Below are positions 1 through 8,190 of a stretch of DNA of 45,133 nucleotides, in pieces. The DNA is taken from the NCBI GenBank assembly GCA_900319275.1, contig ONNS01000015.1, forward strand, positions 1-45,133. Direction: 5' to 3'. The stretch comes from an uncultured Eubacteriales bacterium. GTDB lineage: Bacteria > Bacillota > Clostridia > Oscillospirales > Oscillospiraceae. Position 1 is the stretch's first letter. Each line of letters starts with the position of its first letter. The notes beneath the pieces are model-generated. The model worked only from the letters and a program-made list of their open reading frames with translations, did not search any database and was not told the DNA's origin. Both the position numbers and the translations under genes were made by a program.

Positions 1-2800
1 ATTCACCAAGCTGCGCAACAGCCGAACGATTGAGGGGCGCGACATCTATGACGCCTTCGCCTATGCGCTCCGCGGCGACAACTTCGAGAATCAGATGGCC
101 GCCTCCCTCGCTCTGTCCGACGCCGGTATCAAGGGCATCACTTACGACGGGGCGCAGGACGGGCGCTGCTTCGTCATCTTCGACGAAGATGCGATCGAGA
201 TCATCAACCGCTACGAGCAGCAGGCCCGCCAACACGAGCAGGATCAGCTCAACATGTTCAAAGATCACTCCCTCGAGGACCTCTATGAGGAGGACCAGCT
301 CGCCGATGATCGCATCGCGGAACTGGAGCGCGAGTCTGAAGACGCTGAGTTCTCCCGGGTTGATGACGCATCGTGGCGCGCTGTTACGCTGGGGGACTCG
401 GAACCGCCGGAGTGGCTGACGCGCAGCAGCATCGTCGCCGACACTCCTAAGCGTGACGAGCTGCAGCTCAAGGCACGCAGCGCCCTGACGGCGTTTATCC
501 GCAACCACGGCGGCCTTTCGTACGAAAACGTCCTCGGCGTCTGGGGCAAGAGCGAGGCAGAGGGCCTGCGCAAACGCGATCCTGGGCTGTTCCGCAAGGA
601 CAGCACCCTGCGCTTTGAGGAGATCCCAGCCGAGTACGCTCACGAAACCGGCGAGCAGGTCGGCGACGTCAATGCTCTGTACGAGCTGCTGATGTCCCGT
701 CCCGAAGGACAGACAACTGGGCTGCACGACGTACCGTTCACGGATGACAACCTCGCCTGGATGATGTACGGAATGGACGACAAGGACATCGTCGCCTATG
801 CCAGAGAGCGCCGCAAGGCCGTGCAGGCTGAATTGAAGACTGCCGACGAGGCCGCTGCGCCTGCGCTGCGTGATGAGCTCGACCTGATCAAGGAAGTCAT
901 CAGCGAGATGGGCGGCCGGCGAAAGCGCACTGTTGATCCCGAGCAGGCCGCTCTCAAGGCGGAGATGAAAGCCCGACAGGCCGAGATCAGGGAAGCCGAG
1001 AAGCGAGGCCGTGCCGAAGGACGGGCAGCCGAACGCGCACGCGCGAGCGAGCGCATCGCGGCGCTTAAAGAAAAGCACAAGGCGCGAGTTGCGGAGATTC
1101 GTGAGCAGTACAAGGAGCGCATGGGCGAACAGCGCCGCAAGGACCGCGAAAAGGTCAAGCTCATGCGTGAGCAGCAGCGCCAGCGTGACCAGATGAAGAA
1201 GCAGATCAAGCGCATCATCAAGCACATCACTAAGATGGGCAATGACAAACATGTCCGCTGGGGCGTCAAGCAGGAGCTTGAACGTCTGCTTGCCCAGTAC
1301 ACGCTGAAGAACGTCTCGCCCAAGCGTCTCGCGAAAGCGCAGGCGCTTGCCGACTACGTCAAGGAGAATCCTGACGTCAAGACGGAGGACTTCACCCGGT
1401 CCGAACAGGAACTGCTGCACATGCTCGAGACGACGCGTCTGTCGGAAATGAAGCTCGAGGACCTGCTCAAGCTCGAGGCCGAGGTGGAAGAGGTCCATCA
1501 CCGCGGCCGCGTCGAGTACGAACAGTGGAAGCAGGCGACGGACGTCAGACGAGCGGGCATGTTCGAGGAACTCCTGAAAAGCATCGGCAGGATCCCGCAG
1601 CGGTCAAGCAAGGTCGTTCGCGATGTCAGAGACCTGCGCAAGGAGTACAAGGGCGTCAAGGGCATGTTGCAGAAGGCCGGCGACTGGACCTACGCCGCAA
1701 CGCTCGGTGCACAGCGCCTGTTCGACTGGATCGGCAACGGCGGCGGACAGTACGACTCCGCGATGACAAAGTACTTCATGGACATGGTCAACGAGGCCAG
1801 GGACGAGGAACTGCGTCACGTTCTGGAACGTCGCGCGAACATCGAGGGCTTGATGAAGGATCTCGGGATCAGTTTCTACGATCTGAGCAAGTCCCGCGTC
1901 GTGGACGGTGAGGCTTATTCCGTCGACCAGCTGCTGAGTATTTACGCGCTGCTGAAGAACCAGAAGGGGCATGACGCCCTGATCTACGGCAACTTCCGCG
2001 GGCTCGGCAATCAGGCGGAAGCCCATGCTGCACGTTGTGTCCAGGCGCTCACAGGCTCTGAACGGGCGCTCGCCGACGCGATCATCGACGACTTCGACAA
2101 GAGCTTTGACCGCCTCAACGAACGCTTCATCGATGTGTACAATGAGGCGATGGACAAGGAAGAGAACTACACCCCCATGCACCGGCTCGAATATTCCAGC
2201 CGGCAGGGGCTTGTCGATGCAGAGAGCGCGGAGACGCTCGAGGGGAAAGCTGCCCGGGCGGGGCAGAGGGCGATGCTTGAAAAGGGCTTCCTGCACAAGC
2301 GCCAGGAAATCAACCAGAACGGACAGCGTGCAGTTGACCTCGGGCTGGTCGATCTCTGGTCCGATCAGGTCAGCGCCCAGGAACACACCGCGGCCTTCGC
2401 GAAAGTTGCCGGCGACCTCGGCAGCGTGCTCGGCCGTGCGGGAGGTGCAGACGGCCGCATGACGATCGGCAAGGCGATCACGCTGAAGTATGGCACCGAA
2501 GCGTGGAAGTCTGTCGTCGGTTATACGAACCTTGTGATCCAGAACGACCGGCAGATCGCGCACAGCGCTCTGAACAGCGTGACCAGGGCCATCGGACGGC
2601 ACATGTCGATCGCTTACCTTTGCGGCTCTCTTTCGACCATGCTGAAGCAGACGCTCTCGCTCCCGCGCGTCCTCATTTCTGCAGGATTTACGCAGGTGTT
2701 CGCGGAGATCGGGAAGTTCGCGATCCATCCGAAGGAGTACATCGCCGAGGTCAAACGCCTTGATCCGCAGATGGCAGATCGCGCGTCCAACGCGTTTTGA
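1..2800 (+). CDS. Giant polyvalent (ejected) protein, internal/C-terminal part, 5'-partial
   Basis: The frame is open from base 2, so this is not a complete gene. The first residues (GRDIYDAF, then AASLALSDAGIKGITYDG and CFVIFDEDAIEII) match the C-terminal half of the ADP-ribosyltransferase-like domain of phage polyvalent proteins. A long charged coiled coil follows (roughly bases 900-1500, rich in Arg, Glu and Lys), then a helical domain with KGHDALIYGNFRGLGNQ, typical of large polyvalent protein-associated domains. Such proteins are thought to be injected with the DNA. The frame stops at 2798-2800 (TGA), but the protein clearly continues in another frame to 3584. The N-terminal part is probably the open gene at 37504-45133. 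Function is inferred from domain resemblance only. Confidence 0.8.
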   Translation, partial: FTKLRNSRTIEGRDIYDAFAYALRGDNFENQMAASLALSDAGIKGITYDGAQDGRCFVIFDEDAIEIINRYEQQARQHEQDQLNMFKDHSLEDLYEEDQLADDRIAELERESEDAEFSRVDDASWRAVTLGDSEPPEWLTRSSIVADTPKRDELQLKARSALTAFIRNHGGLSYENVLGVWGKSEAEGLRKRDPGLFRKDSTLRFEEIPAEYAHETGEQVGDVNALYELLMSRPEGQTTGLHDVPFTDDNLAWMMYGMDDKDIVAYARERRKAVQAELKTADEAAAPALRDELDLIKEVISEMGGRRKRTVDPEQAALKAEMKARQAEIREAEKRGRAEGRAAERARASERIAALKEKHKARVAEIREQYKERMGEQRRKDREKVKLMREQQRQRDQMKKQIKRIIKHITKMGNDKHVRWGVKQELERLLAQYTLKNVSPKRLAKAQALADYVKENPDVKTEDFTRSEQELLHMLETTRLSEMKLEDLLKLEAEVEEVHHRGRVEYEQWKQATDVRRAGMFEELLKSIGRIPQRSSKVVRDVRDLRKEYKGVKGMLQKAGDWTYAATLGAQRLFDWIGNGGGQYDSAMTKYFMDMVNEARDEELRHVLERRANIEGLMKDLGISFYDLSKSRVVDGEAYSVDQLLSIYALLKNQKGHDALIYGNFRGLGNQAEAHAARCVQALTGSERALADAIIDDFDKSFDRLNERFIDVYNEAMDKEENYTPMHRLEYSSRQGLVDAESAETLEGKAARAGQRAMLEKGFLHKRQEINQNGQRAVDLGLVDLWSDQVSAQEHTAAFAKVAGDLGSVLGRAGGADGRMTIGKAITLKYGTEAWKSVVGYTNLVIQNDRQIAHSALNSVTRAIGRHMSIAYLCGSLSTMLKQTLSLPRVLISAGFTQVFAEIGKFAIHPKEYIAEVKRLDPQMADRASNAF

Positions 2801-3584
2801 TCTCGGAATGAAGCACATCAGTCTCTGTGATGTCGTTACCGCTTCGATCTGTTGGAAGGCCGTTTACAATGCCTGCATCAAGCGCAACATGTCGCAGCAG
2901 CAGGCAATCCGCGAAGCGCAGCGTGCCGTTGCGCTCACGCAGCAGACGCCGCAGGCAAAGGACCAGCCGGCACTCTGGCAGCAGTCTGCTACCGGCATCG
3001 CCAAGCTGATGATGATCTTCACCAACGACAGCGCGCAGGTCTGGGGCATGACCATGTACGACATGGCACAGCGCATTAAAAGCGGCAACGTCCCGCGCAT
3101 CGCCTACAATGTCGCGGCGCTCACGCTTGGCGCGATGCTCCTGGGCATGGTCACCGACGGACCGCCGGATGACGATGATGACGAGAACTGGCTGGAGTGG
3201 ACCGGGCGCGTGATGACGAGGCAGTACATTAGTTCCGTGCCGGTCATCGGGAAGGAACTGTTCACAGCGTACGACTCGATCCTGAACAACAAGCCCACGG
3301 GCAACACAAGCAGCGCGCTTGTCGCTCCGTTTGCCAAGATCATGCGCGGTGCGAAGGACATGATGAGCACAGACAGTTCGCAGTACACCAAGAGCGGCGT
3401 TACAAAGTTCGAGCGCGGTGCCTGGCAGCTCACCGAAGGATTCGCACTACTCACGGGGCTGTTCCCAGTGACGGCGGCCAAACGCACGCTGACAGCGCTC
3501 CGGTCTGACAGTCTGGGCGACGCGTTCAGGGCGATGCTGGCAATGCGCCGCGACGTGAAGCGCGCCAGGCGCGGGATGTTCTAG
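2799..3584 (+). CDS. Polyvalent protein, C-terminal segment after a frameshift
   Basis: This segment continues the upstream protein: reading GCG TTT, skipping one T and resuming at GAT gives a smooth ...SNAF-DLGMKHISL join. It carries a predicted hydrophobic segment (around IAYNVAALTLGAMLLGMV) followed by an acidic DDDDDE run and an amphipathic C-terminus. No good Shine-Dalgarno site precedes the internal starts (TTG 2760, ATG 2808), so separate translation is unlikely. The break is either a real mutation or sequencing error in the TTTT run at 2795-2798, or a +1 recoding site (TTT TGA). An intrinsic terminator follows immediately, so this is the end of the gene. Confidence 0.75.
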   Translation, partial: DLGMKHISLCDVVTASICWKAVYNACIKRNMSQQQAIREAQRAVALTQQTPQAKDQPALWQQSATGIAKLMMIFTNDSAQVWGMTMYDMAQRIKSGNVPRIAYNVAALTLGAMLLGMVTDGPPDDDDDENWLEWTGRVMTRQYISSVPVIGKELFTAYDSILNNKPTGNTSSALVAPFAKIMRGAKDMMSTDSSQYTKSGVTKFERGAWQLTEGFALLTGLFPVTAAKRTLTALRSDSLGDAFRAMLAMRRDVKRARRGMF

Positions 3585-3594
3585 GCAATGCAAA

Positions 3595-3626
3595 AAGGCG
3601 GTCTCGTGGTGAGGCCGCCTTCTTTT
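3595..3626 (+). terminator. Intrinsic terminator after the polyvalent gene
   Basis: An 11-bp stem (3595-3605 with 3611-3621, one G-T wobble) with a GTGGT loop is followed by CTTTT. It lies 10 bases after the stop at 3584 and ends just before the Shine-Dalgarno site of the tail-fibre gene. Confidence 0.85.
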
Positions 3627-3639
3627 ATGGAGGTGCTTT

Positions 3640-4785
3640 ATGACTGTACACACGACAACCGTGAAACAGCAGTACACCGGCAACGGCAGCACGCGCGTCT
3701 GGTCCTACGTGTTCCCGTGCGTTGATGAGGACTGGCTAAAACTCTACGTCACCGAGGGCGGCACGACGTCGCGGGTCCTCAACGACTACACAGTCGACCT
3801 CGACGACAAGACGGTCACATACCCCGTTTCGGGCACGCCGCTAACGAGCTCGCAGACGCTGACGATCCTGCGCGAGGTTCCGCTTGAGCAGTCTCTCGAT
3901 CTCGTCAATCAAGGCACGATCGAGGCCGAGGCGATCGAGAGCGAGTTCGACGAGATCGTGCAGATGTTGCAGGGGCTCGACGAGAAACTCGGGCGCTGCA
4001 TCATGGCCGGCGTCAATGAGACCTCACCGGCCGTGGACTACGACGACCTGACATCGGCGGCCCAGCTCGCAGCAACAAACGGAGCGGCAGCAGGCACGGC
4101 CGCGGCAGCAGCAACAGCGGCGGCGAACCTCGCGAACCAGAAGGCGAACGCCGCGAACACGGCGGCAACCGGTGCGAACACGGCAAAGAACGCGGCCAAC
4201 GCTGCGGCTGCGGCTGCGCAGGCTGTGGCCGACGCGATCGTCGCCTACACAACCCGAGCCGAGACGGCGGCGGAATCGGCAGAGGCGGATGCGATTAAGG
4301 CGTACTCGAATGCCCAGAAGGCGCATCAATATTTCTGTGCGGTCTGGGGCACACTCTATCCATTTATTAGATGGTTTATGGTCATCCCGATCATCGACGG
4401 CAAATGCAGTCTCGTCTTCTCGCGCCGTGCTCCGGCCATTATCGACGGCGGCGATTCGACGTTCTCTGGGCTCAATCCTCTGGCACTGCCGGTCGTCGAT
4501 GGGCAGCACGCGGATCCTATGGACTGGGTTTCCGTCAATCCTCTCGTCCTGCAATTCCTCGAGGCGGTCCCGCAGGTCAAGGACCTGATCGCCGCTGCTG
4601 ACGTGGCCAAGAGCGCCCTCGAGCTGACGACCGCCGAGGCGAACGCCGTCAAGGCGGACGCGCAGGCAGTCATCGCGGACGCGAAAGACTGGGCAGCACC
4701 TTTGCTTCAGGTCCTCGTCGGAGGCGAGGCCGGGCAGGTGCTCACGCGCACTGCGACCGGTTGGGAATGGACTAACCTGTCATGA
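3640..4785 (+). CDS. Tail fibre protein with T7-type N-terminal domain
   Basis: 381 aa. GGAGG at 3629-3633 sets the ATG at 3640. Residues 1-120 resemble the T7 tail-fibre N-terminal domain that anchors fibres to the tail (QQYTGNGSTRVWSYVFP, then DDKTVTYP and ILREVPLEQ). Residues ~135-215 are very rich in Ala, Asn and Thr (AAAATAAANLANQKANAANT), typical of a trimeric coiled-coil or fibrous shaft. The C-terminus has another Ala-rich helix and ends with VLTRTATGWEWTN, a motif common at fibre module ends. It overlaps the next fibre gene by an ATGA junction, which suggests translational coupling. Role inferred: adaptor holding the distal fibre. Confidence 0.85.
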   Translation: MTVHTTTVKQQYTGNGSTRVWSYVFPCVDEDWLKLYVTEGGTTSRVLNDYTVDLDDKTVTYPVSGTPLTSSQTLTILREVPLEQSLDLVNQGTIEAEAIESEFDEIVQMLQGLDEKLGRCIMAGVNETSPAVDYDDLTSAAQLAATNGAAAGTAAAAATAAANLANQKANAANTAATGANTAKNAANAAAAAAQAVADAIVAYTTRAETAAESAEADAIKAYSNAQKAHQYFCAVWGTLYPFIRWFMVIPIIDGKCSLVFSRRAPAIIDGGDSTFSGLNPLALPVVDGQHADPMDWVSVNPLVLQFLEAVPQVKDLIAAADVAKSALELTTAEANAVKADAQAVIADAKDWAAPLLQVLVGGEAGQVLTRTATGWEWTNLS

Positions 4786-7463
4786 GCTACAAATGGCCGG
4801 GGATCCCCAACGGTGACTACTCCTTTGATCACGGCAGGGCGGTCTGGAATAAGATCATCAACTACCTGCGCCGGCTATCGGAAAAGCTCGACGCCGACAT
4901 CGTCGACGCGACCGCCGACCGGCGCGGGATGATGACCGCCGCGGACAAGGACAAGCTGGATGGCGTCGAGCCGGGCGCGGAGGTGAACCAGAACGCCTTT
5001 TCGGGCGTGAAGGTCGGCAGCAGCACGATCGAGGCCGACGAGAAGACTGACGTGCTCGAGCTGTCCGCCGGCACGGGGATTGAGTTAACTGCCGACACGA
5101 CAAACGACAAGGTGACCATCGGCGGCAAGGAGGCCACGCCCACGGCAGCCGGCTTGATGAGCGCTGCCGATAAAGCTATTCTGGACGCGGTCCCCGATAC
5201 ATATGTCAAAAAAACCGGAGATACCGTAACCGGGAACATCAACTCAACTTACGGCGTTAATGGTGTGGAGACGGTCAGTCAGTTCTCTGGTGAAATGGCA
5301 GGAAATGACCTGTGGGCAATCCGTACAGGTATTACAGGTAATCCAGACCCGCTTGGTGCGTCAGATTCTACAACAATTGATAATGGTTTTCTTGAAATTG
5401 CTACTGCGGATAACGGTACTGAACCTATCTATATCTCTCAGTACGCGGGAGACCATATGCTTCCCGATAGCCAAGGTATTCGTTTTTATCAACAGGTACG
5501 TAGAGCAACATTACTTGATGAACAAGGAAATACAGTTTTCCCCGGCACTGTAACTGCCGTAAATTTTAACGGCAATGCCACAAGTGCTAATAGTGCCACA
5601 AATGCGAATTACGCCACAAGCGCGGGAACGGCATCAAAACTCGGCTCAAGTGACGTCGGGTCCGCGACGCAGCCAATCTACCTCGACGACGGCGTCGCGA
5701 CGGCCTGCACGTATCAACTGCTCAAGACGGTCCCCGCGGATGCTGTGTTCACTGACACGGTCTACACGCACCCGACATACACGGCGAGGATCGGCAAACC
5801 GACGCAGGACCTGACGCCTGCCTTCGGCGGTACAGTGACGGTCTCGCAGGTGGAAAGTGACGGCACAGGACATGTGACTGGCATGACGGACAGGACGATC
5901 ACGATCCCGGCGACGGAGGCGTCGTCATCGGCTGCCGGCCTGATGAGCGCAGCGGACAAAAGCAAGTTGGACGGTATTACGGCGGGCGCTGAACCGAACC
6001 AGAACGCCTTTTCCAATATCAAAGTCGGTTCAACGACTGTTGCTGCTGACGGTAAGACTGACACGCTTGAGCTTGTTGCAGGAAGCAATATCACGCTAAC
6101 GCCCGACGCGACGAACGATACGATCACTATCGCCGCCACTGATACCGTCTACACCCATCCTACAACTAGCGGTAATAAGCACATCCCTAGTGGCGGATCA
6201 TCTGGTCAAATCCTGCGATGGGGCGCAGATGGCACAGCAGTATGGGGCGCTGATAACGATGTCTGGAGTGGGTATACGCTTGATATTAACACGAACAACA
6301 CCACAGACACATGGGTTCCTGTTTTCCGCAATTCTACAATTCAGCACCGTGTAATTCCTGCCGACGCTAAGTTCACTGACACCGTTTACACCCACCCAAC
6401 AACTACGGGAAACAAACACATTCCTAGTGGTGGTAGTGCTAACATGTATTTGAGATGGTCATCAGACGGAACTGCGATGTGGGAATCTCTATATACTAAA
6501 GACACAGGCATAATCAGACAGAGTTTTAACGGTGCAACGACATATCCATCTGTTTTATCACATTATGCAGCTAGTGGCGGAAGTGGAAAACCATTGTCTA
6601 TGCTGTACGCGCCTAAACGTATGGTCAGTGCGTCTGATTTTAGTAACCGATTGACGCTGCTTGTTTATGATCCTACAGTTGATAATGTTTTCGCTGAACT
6701 AGGGATTGGATATAACCAAAATGGGGTTTTCACAATCGCGCCTACTCCCGCTACAAGTGACAACTCAACAAAAATCGCGACCACAGCGTATGTCCGTCAA
6801 ATTATCCCAACGGGTGGTTCAAGTGGACAAATACTACGGTGGTCTGCTGAAGGTAAAGCGACATGGGGTGCTGCTGATTATTACCCTAAATCGGGTGGGG
6901 CATTAACAGGTACAGATATTTATCGTTCAGAATCAAATTCACGTTTGTTTTTATGTGGTGGTAATGGCTGGCAAACTGGCTCTCGTATGTGGTTGAACTC
7001 AAAAGAAAGTGGGAACGGGGTTCAGTTAGACGCAATGGCATCCGATGGATCATATAAAAGGTTGTCTTTAGACCCTAATGGAGCTTTTACGTGGGACGGT
7101 AAAGATATATCAAAACTTTTAACAAATACGCAATCGTCTGGGACTAGGACATCCGCCGTAGCTAGTGATTCACAATCAAAATACACGATAGCAAATAACC
7201 TCGTTTGGTTGTTCATTTATTGCAAACTTGTTGCTCAAGTGAATACGTGGAGTTACACAAAAGTATACACCAATCTCCCTGTACCTGCATCGAGAAACGC
7301 AGCACAGTTAGGGTGCGCCCCTGCACAATACGATTCAAACTACGGTAACCCCGCTTATTTTGAAGTGAGAGATAACGGTGAAGTGTGGCTCGTCAATCGT
7401 GGTACAGCTATTCCTGCAAATACCGATGTCTGGGGATTTTTATGCTATCCGAGGGGGTATTAG
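4782..7463 (+). CDS. Long repeat-containing distal tail fibre
   Basis: 893 aa, starting at the ATG of an ATGA overlap. Two long repeats share a GLMSAADKxKLDG...NQNAFS..KVGS..AD.KTD.LEL pattern (residues ~49-113 and ~385-455), with a partial third copy (AAGLMSAADKAILD) near residue 125. Short GGSSGQILRW-type repeats occur near residues 472, 551 and 678, and THP modules recur. These are typical phage fibre shaft modules. The middle and C-terminal parts (about 5200-5630 and 6140 onward) are visibly AT-richer than the flanks, with codons ending in A or T, which suggests exchange of receptor-binding segments. Likely the host-recognition fibre; the receptor is unknown. Confidence 0.85.
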   Translation: MSYKWPGIPNGDYSFDHGRAVWNKIINYLRRLSEKLDADIVDATADRRGMMTAADKDKLDGVEPGAEVNQNAFSGVKVGSSTIEADEKTDVLELSAGTGIELTADTTNDKVTIGGKEATPTAAGLMSAADKAILDAVPDTYVKKTGDTVTGNINSTYGVNGVETVSQFSGEMAGNDLWAIRTGITGNPDPLGASDSTTIDNGFLEIATADNGTEPIYISQYAGDHMLPDSQGIRFYQQVRRATLLDEQGNTVFPGTVTAVNFNGNATSANSATNANYATSAGTASKLGSSDVGSATQPIYLDDGVATACTYQLLKTVPADAVFTDTVYTHPTYTARIGKPTQDLTPAFGGTVTVSQVESDGTGHVTGMTDRTITIPATEASSSAAGLMSAADKSKLDGITAGAEPNQNAFSNIKVGSTTVAADGKTDTLELVAGSNITLTPDATNDTITIAATDTVYTHPTTSGNKHIPSGGSSGQILRWGADGTAVWGADNDVWSGYTLDINTNNTTDTWVPVFRNSTIQHRVIPADAKFTDTVYTHPTTTGNKHIPSGGSANMYLRWSSDGTAMWESLYTKDTGIIRQSFNGATTYPSVLSHYAASGGSGKPLSMLYAPKRMVSASDFSNRLTLLVYDPTVDNVFAELGIGYNQNGVFTIAPTPATSDNSTKIATTAYVRQIIPTGGSSGQILRWSAEGKATWGAADYYPKSGGALTGTDIYRSESNSRLFLCGGNGWQTGSRMWLNSKESGNGVQLDAMASDGSYKRLSLDPNGAFTWDGKDISKLLTNTQSSGTRTSAVASDSQSKYTIANNLVWLFIYCKLVAQVNTWSYTKVYTNLPVPASRNAAQLGCAPAQYDSNYGNPAYFEVRDNGEVWLVNRGTAIPANTDVWGFLCYPRGY

Positions 7464-7466
7464 TGT

Positions 7467-7988
7467 ATGGAATATAAGCAAATTGATGGTGTAATTGTTT
7501 GTGCCCGCGAGGGGGACGTTACACTTTTATCTCCGTCTTATTTAAATGCCGCAGAGGACGAGTCAATCCCGTGGCAAGAAACAGAACGAGAAATTATACG
7601 CTTACCTGATTTCAGTTTTGTTTTTGATGATGACCCTATGGTATTTGAATCACTGAAACAACAGAAAAAAGCTGAGATTGCTGCCGCCCGCTATGACTAC
7701 GAGATCGCCGGCGTCATCATCAACGGCGTACATATCACCACCGACCGCGAGGATCAGGCAATGATCACCGCGGTCGCGTTGTCTGCGGCGGTCGATTCGA
7801 CGTACACGACCGTTTGGAAGGGCGCTGACGGATACCTGACGCTGAGCGCCCCGGAGATCCTAGCTATGGCGCGGATCGTAGGCGCTCACGTCGAAGCCGC
7901 CTTCGCGGAAGAAAAACGCCTCGTCGAGCAGATCGACGCGGCGCAGGATGAAGCGGAACTCGCGTCCATCGTGTGGACGCTTACATAA
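7467..7988 (+). CDS. DUF4376-type fibre-associated protein
   Basis: 173 aa. The C-terminal half (KKAEIAAARYDYEIAGVIINGV, TDREDQAMITAVAL, WKGADGYLTLSAPEIL, then a final helical part) matches the DUF4376 pattern found in phage proteins encoded next to tail fibres. These are often treated as fibre assembly or cap proteins, but a biochemical role is not established. The N-terminal ~70 residues are acidic and unlike the family core. The gene begins AT-rich like the end of the fibre gene and becomes GC-rich near base 7690, so the composition boundary falls inside this gene. This fits a recombination joint at the start of the conserved DUF4376 part. Confidence 0.7.
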   Translation: MEYKQIDGVIVCAREGDVTLLSPSYLNAAEDESIPWQETEREIIRLPDFSFVFDDDPMVFESLKQQKKAEIAAARYDYEIAGVIINGVHITTDREDQAMITAVALSAAVDSTYTTVWKGADGYLTLSAPEILAMARIVGAHVEAAFAEEKRLVEQIDAAQDEAELASIVWTLT

Positions 7989-8008
7989 TCCTAAAGGAGG
8001 AATGACCC

Positions 8009-8176
8009 ATGGCAGAAGAAACCGCAACTCTTGACACGATCGCCGCGAATCAGGAGACGATCATCACCGCGCTCGGCACTCTGGCGACCAAGCTCGACGC
8101 GCTGGCCACAGCGGTCGGCGAGGTCAAAACAGCGACTGGCGGCGTGAAGGACGCAATTCTTCACCGTCATTGGTAG
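8009..8176 (+). CDS. Small hypothetical protein (55 aa), coiled-coil-like
   Basis: ATG at 8009 follows AAAGGAGG (7993-8000); the competing ATG at 8002 gives only a very short peptide. The product, starting MAEETATLDTIAANQ, is Ala/Thr/Leu-rich with a heptad-like pattern and ends in HRHW. It sits between two fibre genes, so a small fibre-associated or chaperone role is possible but unproven. Family not recognised. Confidence 0.7.
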   Translation: MAEETATLDTIAANQETIITALGTLATKLDALATAVGEVKTATGGVKDAILHRHW

Positions 8177-8190
8177 GAGGAGGAGATATT

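Noticed and set aside
1604-2818. Long minus-strand open frame (404 aa) opposite the polyvalent gene
   Set aside because: It mirrors the codons of a clearly coding plus-strand domain in GC-rich DNA, has no ribosome site and no recognisable motifs.
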